A stretch of 64,000 bases of DNA from Rhynchospora pubera (GCA_028095005.1 CM051462.1:124176752-124240751), one strand, 5' to 3'; shown: positions 13,648 through 26,757, counted from the stretch's first letter. Numbers and translations: made by a program. Notes: a model not told the origin generated them from the sequence alone.

Positions 13648-14894
13648 TCTCTCTCTCTCTCTCTATTACGCTGACTGGAGAAAATTAACCGACAGTCTGA
13701 CTGACTGACCCCAGTTTTTCTCGCACAAAATTGGGATCTCATCGCATCTCTCGATAGGTAATGATCCGAGTCTCCTTTTCTCAAAAAAAAAAAAAAAAAA
13801 AAGTCCGAGTCTCCTTCTAGGTTTTCTCAATTTTCGTCGTTCTACCAAAACTTTTATCCGATTTCTCTCAGGCGAATCTAAGGTTTGCTCTCTATTGCTC
13901 TAACTTTGCTTTAACTCTGAATTGTTCTCTCGTACTGCGCCTCGTTTCACCGATTCCTCAGCCTCGTTAAATCTATCATGGAACTATCCAAGAGTTCTAT
14001 CAGAAGTTTTAATAGTTCGGATTTACTTAGTTTTCCTTCAAAACGTTCTGTTTTTCTTTTGTATATGAAATTATGCTTAACAACTTCCCAATTGAGCTCG
14101 AAACAATTCAATGCATCGATTTATAATTTTTTTTTTTTTAGCTTATTTGGTTTTCAGAAAAAGGGTTTTGATCTGCGTAGTTGTTAATTTGATAGATGGG
14201 AAAGCCGAGGCTTTTCTCTTTGATGTTATTTAGTTGTTTAATGAAAGAAACAGATAATAGGATTGGATTCAGTCTCTTTGGCTCTTTGAAAACCATTTAT
14301 CTGGTTTGAGTCATTTCGCTAAGTTATTTTTTCCTTTTCTTAGAAATGTAATGATATTTCAATTTGATTTGATAATTTGCTGTGAAGTTAGGCCTAAAAT
14401 ATAGGTCATGTTGTGCTTATGCACTATCCTGTCTTAAATGTTTCGACTTGTTAGCTTCATTGCTAGGTTTAAACAGACTTTAATGATGTATTATTTTATT
14501 GGTGAATATTTGTCTACTTATCTCAAAAAATATTATACCCTTGGATAATTGTCTTGTAATAATTCTCAAACTGCCCATGTCATATATTCTTTCTCTTTGT
14601 AGAAGTGCTTCAGAATAAGGCAGTAGAGTATTATTGAAAGACAGTTAAATTGGGGTACATTGTTAGTATCTTTGATGGGTATAGGACTATATTTGATTTC
14701 TTGTGTTTTTCTCAGTATCCGTGATGCATTGAGGCCTAGTGGGAGGCACTTGAATTATTTATTTTACTAGACACCTGAACTTTGTTTCTTTCAGTGAACT
14801 TTTCCTGATTTTCAATTTACTTCATACGTTAACTCTAAGTTAAAGCTTAAAGAGTGCAGTATTTGATATATAAAAGAAGTTGAACAATCCGGCA
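13648..14894 (+). other. Promoter and 5' leader region of the SURP/G-patch gene
   Basis: A CT tract lies near 13648-13664. Candidate leader splice donors are near 13756 (GATAG|GTAATG) and after 13881 (CTAAG|GTTTGC). A pyrimidine-rich acceptor TTTCTTTCAG ends near 14795. This suggests one or more untranslated exons before the ATG at 14895, but the exact leader splicing cannot be chosen without transcripts. Confidence 0.4.
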
Positions 14895-17800
14895 ATGGCA
14901 AAGGACCTCTTTGCAAATGACGGGTCTTTCATGGAAAGATTCAAACAAATGCAAAAGGAGATGGAGGAGAAATCAAATTCAATAAGTTCCAAGCCAGCTG
15001 TTTCCATGACGCCACCACCCGTTCCAGCAAAGACATCTTTTGTACTGAACAAGAGGCCCTTGGATCAGAAAGGGAGCATTACAAAGAAAACGGATCAATC
15101 ATCTGGTGGCAGTACTGGTGCAACCGGAAAACTTGCTTTTAGTTTAAAATCCAAATCAAAGGTTGTTTCAACACCGGTTGCATTTGGTGTGGATGAAGAG
15201 GAGGATGATGGAGGAAATGAAGAGTCCACTGTGGAGCCAGGGAAGCGTCAGAAACTGGCCGTTGGGCTCAGTTCTGATGATGGGCCTGTTGGTAATGTCT
15301 TCTTCATTGTTATATATATTATATAATTTTTCAATTAGAATTTGTCAGTTTCAAGGTAGTGTTATTATAGAAATCATGTTATATACATATAGTACAATTT
15401 AAAATTCATTTCTTTTGTCCAATTTTTACATTTGCTATAAACTCAGCATTCGAAAGTTATTTTTAGTAGTCTAATGAGTAATATTTATGCAAATATAACA
15501 CCATGTGCTTCCCCGTTGAGTTGGCTCCGGCCTTGTTTGTAGTTGGATAGGCTTTTGTACTTTTTTTTTTGTCATCATTGTTCTTTTGGATCCATTACTT
15601 CATATGAATTGTTGATTAATTGAACAATTTGTGGATGTGTCTACAATCTTGACAGCAAAATAACTAGATTTGAACCCACCACTCTACATGCCTTAGGCTG
15701 TGTGCCTTTTGGCTAGAGATGTTTTATATTTCCTCGACTCATTCTAGTTTATTTTCACTGATTAATTGCAGTTGACAGTATTAGGCTACCAAATAGAGAA
15801 CTGGTCATTTATGGGTGTATTTTGAAATGTTGGATTTGTATGGTAGATGATATTTGTTTAACAGAGTTATGTAAGTGGTAATGCAGCAGAAACAGGTGTG
15901 CCATCGCTGCCTAGTGATTATACTGTGCAGAAGGTCATTGACAGGCTAGCCAACTTGGTTGCAAAAAATGGAAGACAGCATGAGCACATCACTCGGCAGA
16001 GAAACCCCGGCGATACTCCTTTCAAGTTTGTCTTTTCTTTTCTATTTTATTTAGTAAAAATCATTTTCTTTTTTTATTACAATATTTTGATGGGTGGATT
16101 TCTGGATAAAGCTGTCAAGTGGATTCCAGTTGCTTAGTATTTATTTCTTACTAAGAATTCTGTTTCTTATACTCTATTTATACAATGAAATTTTTTGCTT
16201 TGATTTTATACTTTTGGAAAATGTATGATTGGTAAATTCTCACATAATGAAATAGAATATCATTTAAGTACACGGAAGAGGCATGATACAGTTTGTGGAT
16301 ATGGTATATTGTTGCATAATGGTTCTTTGTAGCTGTGGTATCAAGAAAGTTATATGACCTTTTGGCATAAAGAAATGTATCAAAGAAGCAGTGCCTATGT
16401 CTTATGACATGAAAATCAACACTTGAGATGTATGCTTCTGATTGTTTTAAAAATTTCTTTGGCACGGAGAGAGCTGACAATTCATTTTTCATAATGTATA
16501 TGTTTATTATGACTCTGCATTTGGTTATTTACTTAGTTTGCTTTTATACTCATTTTTTGTCCTCAAGGTTCTTGTTCGATAAGAATTGCTCAGAGTACAA
16601 GTATTATGAGTATAGGCTCCATGAGGAAGAGAAGGCTCTTGCACAATTGAAAGACTCCCCTGCTGCATCCTCACGTCATGGTAAAGGCCAAACTTTCAGT
16701 GCTAAATCAAAATTGAGGCCCAATTGCACAATTAGGGATAATTAGATTATCTATGCAACTGAATGTTGATTGAATAAGGCTGAGGCCTGAGGGTTATTTG
16801 CTTTATTTAAAATCGAGTGAGGGTATATTTGCTCAATTGCAAGATTTAAGGTTAATTAACTTAATTGAGGCATAACTGGATGTTCCTAATGGAGGCTTAA
16901 TCATGGGGGTGTAAAAACTGGTATCTCTGGGCATAATTGCACATTTTCTGTTAGCTGCCATACACTATTGCGCGATTGAGAACTAATTAAGTATTAGCTG
17001 CATTATTTACTAGGATATGTTTGAGGTTCAATAGAGAAGGATTAACTGAGGTTATTTATCTAGAATCTAGATGTATGTAAATGGAGGCCTAGCTTTATAG
17101 TTGAAGTTAATTTAGGCATGCATTAATTGTGGGATTTTAAGTCTTTGTTATGGGGACAGGTTGTAGGGTAGTATCTTTTGTTTACATCGTCATTCATTAT
17201 TTATCTTTTGCATACACATTCTGATATATAATCGATCCTTGGTCAATTTACTAGCTATTTTATTACTTATGCTGACTATACTGTGATTGATCTTTTTCAC
17301 AGACGTTATTCTCATTCTGTGTTGGAATGCAGGTAATACTACTACTGCTGGTTGGTCTGGCGGGTCCCAAAAAAGCATGCCGCAGCAGAAGTCATACCAG
17401 ACCCCAGCAGCTGCTTTGTATGGTGCAAACCAAGAAGCTGGCTCTTCAGGTAGTTGTGAACATTTTATATTTCAAAGCAAATAACATGTAGGTTTCTTTC
17501 TAAATTTTGAAATACATGAACCTAGTTCCTGAGTGTTGGAAATTGGATGTAGTTATTTTAACTTTGCTTGTATATGCATATGTTTTACATTTTTCTAATG
17601 TTAAATTCTGAACTAGTGAGATGTTGCCATGCTGACGGGTTAAACTTATTTAGTATACCAGTTGAACTGCTATTTTTTCCCTTTCTTTTGTAATTTTTGT
17701 ATAGATATATATTAAAGCTGTTATGAGTACCTTAGTTACCAGTTTTGATGCTGAGTGACATTTATCAGAAGCAGGATCAGCAAGCGGGCCTCCATCAGAC

Positions 17801-20406
17801 CCAGTTGCTATGATGGAGTTCTACATGAAAAAAGCGGCAGAAGAGGAGAAAAGGAGGCCACCTCGTCTATCTAAAGATGAGATGCCCCCACCTCCTTCCC
17901 TGCAAGGTATATATCTTATATCCCAAATTTACTAAGATTAGGCCAGTTAAGGTTATGATCAGTTTTATTGGGATATGTAGTTCTGATTATATTCACATTG
18001 GCTTGGTTTAGTTGCTACCCTATTGTAGATCCGGTAACAGATCAATCCAGAAACAGCTTCATGAGTTGTTTATTGTTTGAAGAATGAAGAATTTTGGGAT
18101 GGGTAAGGTTTGAACGATAGAGCAGGTTTTCTGGGATGGATTTAAATTATTTCTGCTATATCATCTGCTTAGTTTCTTTATTCCGTCTATTTTCTTTACT
18201 TTCTTATGAGTGCAACCTGGTATGGTGACTTCGCAAGCATTAGTAACATCTATCCTTATTTTATTTTGTTGTTATTGTTATTTTCTTAAAGCATCCGGAT
18301 CAGGCAAAAAAGGTCACCACATGGGTGATTTTATACCTCAAGAGGAGCTAGAGAAGTTCATGGCACGCTGTAATGATGCTGCTGCACAGAAGACTGCACT
18401 AGAGGCTGCAGAGAAAGCTAAGATCCAGGCTGACAACATTGGTCACAAACTCCTTTCTAAGATGGGATGGAAAGAAGGTATACCCAATTTCAAGTGCTAG
18501 TTATGAGGTAGACTAAAATCAGCCGCGACCGACGGATGAGCCTACCAGCTGCGATTATATCTCAATTTTCGATGTTCTAACAACAAATCCAAACTGGTCA
18601 ATGTCTTCTTCATATTGAAATCTCATTTGAGACCAAATTTTTACATCTTTTTAAAATTTTTTTTTTGTATTTTTTGGTATTTTACAAAATTCTTAATCTA
18701 AACAATTCTGGACCCTTTAATAACAACGTTTTTTAAAAATCTAAAAAAATAGTAAAAAAATTCAGAAAAATATAAAATTTGGTTTCTAATGAGATTTCAA
18801 TATGAAGAACACATTGAACGGTTCGGATTAGTATTGAGAACTTCGAAAATTGATATTTAATTGCGGCTGACGGGTACATCTGTCAGTTGTAGCTGATTTT
18901 AGTCTACCTCGTTAGTTATTCATTGATTTTGTGTCAATTTTTATTTTCCCTGAGCAGGTTATGATAGGACTGATCTTCTAGTAGCTCATGTTTAGCTGGA
19001 AATTTTTCTTGATGTCAGCTTGCTTATTTCAATTATGTCTGAACTTTATTGAGCTAACTAGTTTACAAGAAGGTCAAACCCTTAGTTGGGCTTAGTTTCC
19101 TTGAGATCAGCTAAGTTTAGAGTCAAGTTACATTACCAACAGTTCCAATACATAGAATGGTTTAGTTACATAATCCAAAGCCCAAGCGTCTATTTTTAAT
19201 GTAGCTGATTATAATAAGCTCAGCCTTTTTAGTTATTGTCAGTAGATATGAGTCATTCACCTATTAAAAGAAGTTAGAATTGCTGATTCTAGTAGCTACT
19301 GTAAGTCAAACATTGTGAACTCATTTTTGTTCTTCCTTTTGGCTGTTGACCATACATTCTGGGTTTATTATGAATCTCACTGCCTCCATCACTATGGCTT
19401 CTCCATCATCAAGCATCTCCACACATATTCTCTATTACACATGAGCTAGCTCACAGTTAAAACTGGTGGAGCTTAAATTTCTTAGTTTTATTTTCACCTT
19501 GTGGTTTTTACAACTGCAAGCTAGCTTTGCTTAATTTTGAGCTTAAGTTGTGCCTAGATATGTCTAGCTGAGTCTAGCTCACTTGAAATTTTCTTAGTAC
19601 CTATTCATTAGTGATTTTATTTTTGTATATTGCAACTCTTGGTACATAATTGCATGATTTACATTTTATCATTTTCCTTTTCTTTATTATTTTGTTAATT
19701 TGTTAGACATCATAGAATTGTAATTGTTCGGTTTTGCATTATAGGGGAAGGACTTGGAAGTGACAAGAGTGGACGATCAGACCCAGTAATGGCTGGAGGT
19801 GTGAAAAAGGATAACTTGGGGGTGGGTGCAGCAACACCAGGTGAGGTTACTGCTGAAGATGATATCTATGAGCAGTACAAGAAACGTATGATGCTTGGCT
19901 ACAAATACCGGCCTAACCCTCTGGTACAAACTGCCGCTCTATTTATGATTTTTTGTTTATATGACGTCCTATTTACACTATTTGTCGGCTGCCACTTGCT
20001 TTATTTTCACTTAAGCATACATATTTTGACGTCCTATGATTTTTTTGGAATTCTGTTAGAGGTGTCAGGACTTCCTTTCCTTTTTCATATTTTTGCATGA
20101 ACACTCTTGCACTTTAGTGTCGTAAATATGTACACTATATTTAAATGAATGGGGCTGAGATAGGAGGGCTTATCTAGGATCTTCTGGAGAATTGCTGAGG
20201 GAAGAGTTGCTGGTTTTAAAATATTCTGTTGGATTTGGGACAATACTTTATTTTGATTTTTTTTTTTTTTTTGGGTAGGGTATCTAGCCCAGTTATTCTT
20301 TTTTTTTTCTGTTTTTTTTTTAAACTTCTTTGTTTGGGTGTTACCTATTAATGGGAAAACAATTATTTATATTTTGTAGGGTAACCCAAGAAAGGCATAC
20401 TATTGA
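14895..20406 (+). CDS. SURP and G-patch domain splicing factor (SUGP1-like)
   Basis: Eight coding exons: 14895-15291, 15887-16025, 16568-16680, 17333-17449, 17769-17906, 18292-18477, 19745-19923 and 20380-20406. All phases close, giving 431 residues. The order matches plant SWAP/SURP-G-patch proteins such as Arabidopsis At3g52120. There is a disordered Ser/Lys-rich N-terminus, a SURP domain at about 143-195, a low-complexity linker, a G-patch at about 345-396 (GHKLLSKMGWKEGEGLG), and a conserved tail ending GNPRKAYY. SURP modules bind SF1-like partners, and G-patches activate DEAH helicases such as the Prp43/DHX15 type. A nuclear pre-mRNA splicing role is inferred from the family. ATG 14895 is chosen because the frame upstream lacks an ATG in homologous sequence. 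The second coding exon has a tandem CAGCAG acceptor. Intron 6 carries a foldback element. Confidence 0.9.
18503..18912. mobile_element. Foldback MITE inside intron 6 of the SURP/G-patch gene
   Basis: The ends AYGAGGTAGACTAAAATCAG and the inverse are inverted repeats of about 20 bp. A direct TAGTT is found at 18498-18502 and 18913-18917; it could be read two bases longer. The AT-rich centre also folds back. The element lies wholly within the 18478-19744 intron and does not touch either splice site. Confidence 0.7.
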
Positions 20407-22100
20407 TAATTGATGTGTGATATGTTCTTTCTGAAGCTGTAAGGCATTTTTTTATGCTTCTCTCCCTCTTATTTTTATTAATTTGCTTTCTTTTTTACCT
20501 TCTTATCTGAAGCTGTAGAATTTTTATCATCTCATTTGGAACATGTCACACATTTCATGCAATATTTATTTACCATAGTTTGCTACATACATGGATTTTA
20601 TGCTATAATTTGGTGTTTGTGCTAATTATTTCCTTAATTACCTATTCTTAGTGTCTCAATGAAATGGAGACAGGTGATAATCAATGTCATATTTCAAAAG
20701 TTCAGCAATTAGTTAATTTATTATTGGCAACTAGAAATGGCCAAAATGTCACAAACTGCATACCAGGATGCAATAGCAATTTAGGTTGGTCCAGCATGGT
20801 GTTAGCTGCTATTTCAGTTTCCACATTGCAACTGCAATTATTTAGGTTTTTTTTTTGGGGTAAATAATCAATAATTTGATTTTCAGGAAGATAAATTATG
20901 GGCATACTGTGTCTATGACCTTGGCAAGCTTAAAGCTTATGATACTCTTGTTGGGCTCTTGTTGGATTCCAGATATTTAATAGTTGTAACGTTCAAGCTT
21001 AAAGCTTATGATACTTTTGATCCTAGAATGTTTAGCCTACTCAAGTTGTTTGAATGTTCATTGTATTCTTAAATTGCTTTTGTATCTTGGAGATAGCCTC
21101 TTGTATCTCTGTTTCATATGAATCGGCCTCGCTATCAATATGCTTAATTCTTCACATTTTACACAACAACCATAAGAGAGAACAATGCTAAATAATATAC
21201 TAAAGTGACATATTTAGAGTTTTACAAAATGTTATAAGAACACGATTTTCGACGGATAGTTCTTTCGAAGGCCGAGCCTACAATGTTAGTTGTTTTTGTT
21301 GAGCAGTTAATGTAGAATTTAAATTGTTCTTTTTTTAAACTTAAACTGTTATTTTTAAATAGAATTTTTATTTACCAACGGCTAATGATTTTGTCAACAA
21401 CAAACTTTTCTCGCGTTGTATAAATAAAATTATTCTTTATTCTTTGTTGGCTTTTTTTCTTCGAAAAAAATGCTATCAACTTTTAGACATTTGTTAGTTT
21501 CACATTTCATCAAAATGAAAATTATTTTTACAAACTTTAGGAACAGATAATAATGATACAAAATCAACCAATATGACAATGCGACTAGCATATGGTAACA
21601 AGAACACATGTATATATTTTGTGTGTTTTCAATTTGTAATTGGCTTCTTTATTTTCTTTCTAGAATACGTTTTTTTCCCGGCCAACAAAGTAAAGTTACA
21701 AAATAAAATCATACATGTCATGAAATTGAAAGTCCCTGCTCTCAACATACAAAATTTTAAAAATGAAAAAGAACGAATATACTGAATCTCCACGCGATTG
21801 ATAACTCCTCCTATATTCTATATTCTTATATTCATAACATTATAGAGCTTTTTAAAAGCAAAAAAGCGACAAAAGCTGCATAAAATTACTTACTAAAAAG
21901 GATACTTGTATGGCAACAAATATATAAAATAAACAAAATTAAGTTTTAAAAATTGTAGTTATCATTATATGCAAATAAACAATAATAATTTCTTACGAAA
22001 AACAAAAATATTTTTGTAGTTATCATTATATTTCATTCAATAATTGGGACGGCTTTTAACACCTCAAAAGTTGATTGGGAACCCAGAATAATTGAGATCT
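20407..22100. other. Intergenic DNA, 3' end of SURP/G-patch gene and Rab promoter
   Basis: Holds poly-T stretches and a 21 bp direct repeat (CAAGCTTAAAGCTTATGATAC, near 20925 and 20994) with about 50 bp between copies. Otherwise AT-rich with no defined gene. Confidence 0.35.
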
Positions 22101-22273
22101 GAACCCTCTATACGGAACCATCTTCTCTTCTCTCTTCCTCGGAACCCAACTCCGAGAGAAGAGGAAACCGTTGAACCTCTCTCTCTCTCTCTCTGTGTTC
22201 AATTAGCACTAAACTAAACTACTACCTTGTACAAGAGAGACACAAAGAGGCGAAATTACATTATCCAGACAAA
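22101..22273 (+). promoter_or_regulatory. Pyrimidine-rich leader of the Rab gene
   Basis: A TTCTCTTCTCTCTTCCTC block and a CT run near 22178-22194 precede the ATG by 80-150 bp. This is typical of a plant 5' untranslated leader. No TATA box is evident just upstream. Confidence 0.4.
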
Positions 22274-23789
22274 ATGTCGAATCTAGACGCGCAACAAGGG
22301 CTCGACTACGTATTCAAGGTGGTGTTGATCGGAGATTCAGCTGTAGGGAAGTCGCAGCTCTTGTCGAGATTCTCTCGGAACGACTTCAGTCTCGTTGCAA
22401 AAGCAATGATCGGTGTCGAGTTTCAAACCAAAACTATAATGATTGATCACAAGACGGTCAAAGCTCAGGTTTGGGACACTGCTGGTCAGGAAAGGTATTT
22501 TTTTCTTACCCATTTTTGGACAATTTGTTTTTGATGGATTCTTGTTTTACTGATTAACAATAAGACAATACCAAGCGCTCTACTGAAAAGTGATGTGTAT
22601 TGTTATAATTATGTGATTGTGGATTAATTATGAGTCTCAAAATTAGAGTTGTTAAAGTTGATTTTATGAGTTGTGTACATGGGATTTGTCTATGGTGTTA
22701 AAGGAGATTCGATGGAATTTTACAAAGAGCCACAATTATATGAATTTATTGGTTGGTTGGGGAAAAAATAGAATTACTATTGGTCGGTTTTAGTTCTAAT
22801 CCCAGTATGTATGACATACTGAAGATGGTACTGGCATGCAGTATCTCTAGCATTTACATATGGATTCAGGTTATGATAAATTTTTTCTACTTCCTTTCTC
22901 TCTTTTTAAAATTTTTCTAATACCATTACTCTCTAGAGCAAAGCACAGCGCTGTAAATTGCTTTAAATTTTTATTGCACGCTTATGGTTAATCATGCCTA
23001 TTTTAGTTCTTGATTAAGATTCACTGGGACTAAATAGAACTGTGCCCAGATCACTTTTTAATGGTGAAACCAGGTATCACTTAGTGTTTACCACAAAACT
23101 TGCAAAATGTTTTATTTTTTTTATTTTTTTTTCTCTCAACTCCATCAAGATTGCAATCCTTATGAGTGAAGGTGGACAAAATCATGATTTTATTGGAAGT
23201 CTTTAAACAATACGCATACTAAGGACAATTGACAATCACAGTGGTAATGAGCACTGCCAGTTTCAGCACTGACTGGAGGATACCAGTACACCACAATCAT
23301 GCCTCAATGACCATTTTTAACAATTGCTCCTATATATCTCTGATCAGGTACCGTGCTGTCACCAGTGCGTACTACCGTGGGGCTCTAGGTGCAATGCTGG
23401 TGTATGACATAACTAAACAACAATCTTTCGAACACGCATCTCGATGGCTCAAAGAAATTCGGTCACATGCTGACAGGAACATAGTTATCATGCTGGTTGG
23501 TAACAAGTGTGACCTGGGGACACTACGTGCTGTCTCAACTGAAGATGCTAAGCAATTTGCTCAGGACGAGAACTTATTTTTCATGGAGACGTCAGCCTTG
23601 GAAACTACCAATGTGGAGACAGCTTTTCTGATGGTTTTGTCCGAGATTTATCGGATTGTAAGTAAGAAATCACTAATGGCAAATGAGGAGTTGGAGGCGA
23701 ATAATGATACCCGGCTGCTTAAAGGGACTGACATTGCTGCGCCAATTGAACAGGAGACCCCAGCCAAGAGTTCATGTTGTCTTCACTAG
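22274..23789 (+). CDS. RABA4: RABA4-type small GTPase with altered switch I
   Basis: Two exons, 22274-22494 and 23348-23789, joined within an Arg codon (AG|G), give 220 residues. The Rab motifs are in order: P-loop GDSAVGKS (20-27), switch II WDTAGQE (67-73), NKCD (126-129), SAL (156-158) and a C-terminal CCLH that would be geranylgeranylated. The start (MSN...DYVFKVVLIGDS), the METSALETTNVETAF block and the LLKG tail are closest to Arabidopsis RABA4d-type proteins, which act in trans-Golgi to plasma-membrane traffic during tip growth. The switch I motif, normally (A)TIGVEF, reads AMIGVEF. Residue 45 is Met (codon 22406-22408) in place of the Thr that coordinates Mg2+ and senses the GTP gamma-phosphate. 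Everything else looks intact, so this is either a functionally altered GTPase or an early-decaying paralogue. Confidence 0.9.
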
Positions 23790-25340
23790 CATTTTTGTCA
23801 CTAATGTGGAATGTGGGTTGATCCAAATGTATTTTTGGCTGCTTATGATTTCTTTTTTTTAATACTTCTCCAAAATAAGTAGATGGTAGGTTATCACATT
23901 TCTCCTTAGAGGGGTATTAATTATGTAGTTAATTTATGCTTGTGTGTATAAGGACTTTTAGGGGTAGGATATATAAGTTAGGATTTGCAAAGGATGGTAA
24001 CTATAGGAATGTACCTTCTTATTGTTATTGTACAAGGGTCATAAATAAATAAATGTACACAGAAACTTAACAGGAAGGCTGGTTGGTCATATACTTGCTG
24101 GTACCTAACCAGTCAACTAGTAATAACTGTTGACATGGACTTGTTCCAGATTTCAGCTGCCAAAATTTGATAATCTCATTCACAGTATAGAAGTACAATA
24201 GATTAAGATCCATTTGCAATTTAGCATAACAATTATTTGCAAAATTTATCAGGTTTTTTTTATTTCCATATAGTATCTCAATCTAGGTGGTTATTCATTT
24301 TGTCCCTTCTCTTTTTGTTATTTTTGGGTTCTTGTAACTGGAAAATGTTTTGCATATTCAGACCTCAGTGCTTTTCTGATGAATTATGGAAGTTGTTTTT
24401 GCGGACAGAATTCCAAATTAGTAGTACTATGCCAAACTGACAAGAAACTGGTTAAGCAGAGATGGAAATCTCCATTTCATACAGCCCTTTCTGGCATTTT
24501 GTCAAGCGATTTGCTAAAATAACTTATTTAAGGATTTAATAATGGATGCACAAACGGAAAGCGTGCTTAATTAAATAAGACAACAAAATTTTAATTCAAA
24601 ATCCAAATGGAAATGCTGAAAGAAAAATATCTTAGTCAGAACTAAACAAGTGCGACATGGTGTTAAACTGAAAGGTAATACAGAAAGCATGACTCAACAA
24701 CAGATCACTTGGTTACAACTCGCTTGATTGATAAACATGAATCAGATGACTTGGTTTTAGTTGGACCAGTCAGGTTTTGCCGTTTGGCGGAAGTCTGAAA
24801 CTTCAAAAAGAAACGAGAAGATGTCAACTCTTGTACCCTGCTTGTCAGATTTGTATCATTCGCTTTGTTTTATTTTATCTAAGATGACCATTTTCTACAT
24901 TCTTAATTATTTTCTTGTAACTCCACCGCAGTAAAATGTAGATCGATTTCTACGTGACCTGTCTTACAAATGACTAAGAACAATATTATTTTAGAACTCA
25001 ATTCTGTAAATGGTTAAGCAAATCATCATAACTGTAAACTATGAAGTAGGGAAGCACGGTGGTGACTCCCAATGTGGTATTTCAGTCATTCAGTGTATAC
25101 TGTCTGTCAACTGTTTCATTATAAAACCTATGATGAGTATATTCCCATACCAAGTGGATAGCTGGTATGTAAACGATAATAAGAAAACAGAGAGCCATTG
25201 ACTCTGCATCCAGAGGAAATTTATATTATATTTTTACTTTATATAATAGAGTAAAGCCTAAGTCATAGCATCAGATCACATCTCCCCGCAAAATACTCTC
25301 AGCTAAGTGCAATGGCACCACTACATCGTGTGGCATTGAT
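23790..25340. other. Intergenic DNA downstream of the Rab gene
   Basis: Contains the probable polyadenylation area (AATAAATAAATG near 24044). Nothing else that I can name. Confidence 0.35.
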
Positions 25341-25356
25341 TTATTATTTATTTATT

Positions 25357-25404
<48 letters not shown>
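25341..25404. repeat. (TTTA)n/(TTA)n microsatellite
   Basis: A run of TTTA units changes into a long run of ATT/TTA units, about 64 bp. It abuts the A/T-rich tail end of a SINE copy on the - strand, where such tails often seed microsatellites. Confidence 0.9.
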
Positions 25405-25535
25405 TGAAGATAAGATGGGAGTCAAGCTCTCCAACTTATTTCAAAAATTAAATGTCACAAAAGACTCCAGTCGGATTTTGAATCCGTGACTTTCATCGAA
25501 AGTGCGTTGCTCTTTAATTTATTTTTTTTCAGAAA
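25405..25535 (-). repeat. tRNA-derived SINE copy on the minus strand
   Basis: Read on -, it has AGCAACGCACTTTCG, then a tRNA-like box B region (GGATTCAAAATCC), then GAGTCTTTTGTGACATTTAA, an A-rich spacer and a GAGCTTGACTCCCATCTTAT end. The same order is found at 49588-49722. The microsatellite lies directly beyond its 3' end. Confidence 0.5.
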
Positions 25536-26034
25536 AAAAAACATTTCAAGCCAACAGAGTACCACTCATCTAGAAAAGTGCTTTATTTGGTTGGTAATTA
25601 GCAAGCAAGCATTATATTCCCAAAGCTTAACAAATATGAAACGGACAAATATATAAGACATTTTATAGCAACAAAAATACAAGTTGTGTACAAGTACGCA
25701 CTTATCAGCTATCACTGACTTGATGGTTTTTTAATTAGCAATATGAAGTATTTACTTCATTCGGAATTCTAGTATAGAAATTAGAAAACTCAATTCAACT
25801 GGGTATATATAAATTTAAACTTAAAACTAAATAACAGGTAAACTGCCTCAACTTTGGGATGTGTTATTGGATAACTAAGTAAAATATATATTGCTTTCTG
25901 TGGGCTGTGTGGCCCTTGGGATTTGAAAGGCGTTACATAAAACATGGCAACCATCAAATCCATGGCCCATATACTTTTATCTCAGTCGAAGGGCGTAGAC
26001 GCGTAGTTTACAACGGAAATTGATTGCTTCCATC
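25536..26034. other. Intergenic DNA, nothing recognised
   Basis: AT-rich with no supported feature. Confidence 0.35.
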
Positions 26035-26140
26035 CTTGTCGTAGTTAAACAAAAATAAAACATAAAATAGATAAGGTGAACGTATATAGTGATCAAAGTG
26101 AATATATACACTCAATAAAAATAAATTGAATGTACAATAC
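26035..26140. repeat. Left half of a foldback repeat split by the copia element
   Basis: The sequence (ACATAAAATAG..., GTGATCAAAGTGAATAT) resembles the reverse complement of the DNA just beyond the other LTR (33915-34040). It also resembles the intact foldback at 35820-36085. I infer that the copia element landed near the centre of an older foldback. Confidence 0.45.
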
Positions 26141-26757
26141 TGAAGGTTTTAGTCGGTCCTTGACCTATATGTACATCTAACCTATCACACATGCATAGAG
26201 TTCAGATGTACCGCAGCGGAAGTTGATCGATTGCCTAGACTCTTCTCAAAGCTTTGCTGCAACCCTTGTCTTGCGCTCCAAGTCTTCCTCCGCACGCAAC
26301 TGGTACACCACAACCTCAGTCAAGGGCTTGGCGTTACCCTTCACGAATCCAAGTGCCGGTCGACTCGTGCGTGTGCTTCCTATTGCTCTCCAAGCAATAG
26401 GATGGCTCCTCCCTCTTTCTGATCTCTCTCTGGACTCTCTAGGATGGTGGTTATCTCAAAAGAAACGAGTTCCAACCTTAGAGACGCTTCAGAAGAGAGG
26501 GGTATAAATAGCCAGTCTGGAAACAGACCTTTCAGATTCATAACTGCTGTCTGGAACGGTCCGGTCCAGAGTTGGACCGGGCCGTCCCAACTGGTTGGAC
26601 CGGGCCGTTCCAGAATTGGACTGGGCCGTCCCAACCACAGCGAGACTGTTGGTTTGCCCAGCAAACCAGTCCGTTCCAGAAGTTGGACCGGGCCGTCCCA
26701 GAATTGGACCGGGCCGTTCCAACCATAACAACATGGCTCCACACACATTTTCTAACA
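26141..26757 (-). repeat. 3' LTR of the copia element
   Basis: 617 bp, + strand TGAAGG...CTAACA. It is identical to 33298-33914 except for A at 26464 versus C at 33621. On the element strand a TATA-like TATTTATA lies near 26502-26511, with the palindrome cluster upstream in U3. Confidence 0.97.
26552..26721. repeat. Palindrome cluster in the 3' LTR
   Basis: Six full and one partial copy of the near-palindrome, mostly in the form TTGGACCGGGCCGTCCCA or TTGGACCGGGCCGTTCCA. It lies 36-205 bp from the U3 edge of the LTR. The copies are spaced irregularly. Confidence 0.9.

Noticed and set aside
14880..14894. Earlier start of the SURP/G-patch protein
   Set aside because: The codon at 14880 is TTG. 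The first ATG in frame is 14895, and the protein from there begins like its homologues.
16178..16492. 104-codon frame on the minus strand
   Set aside because: Lies in an intron of the SURP/G-patch gene, opposite strand, AT-rich, no domain.
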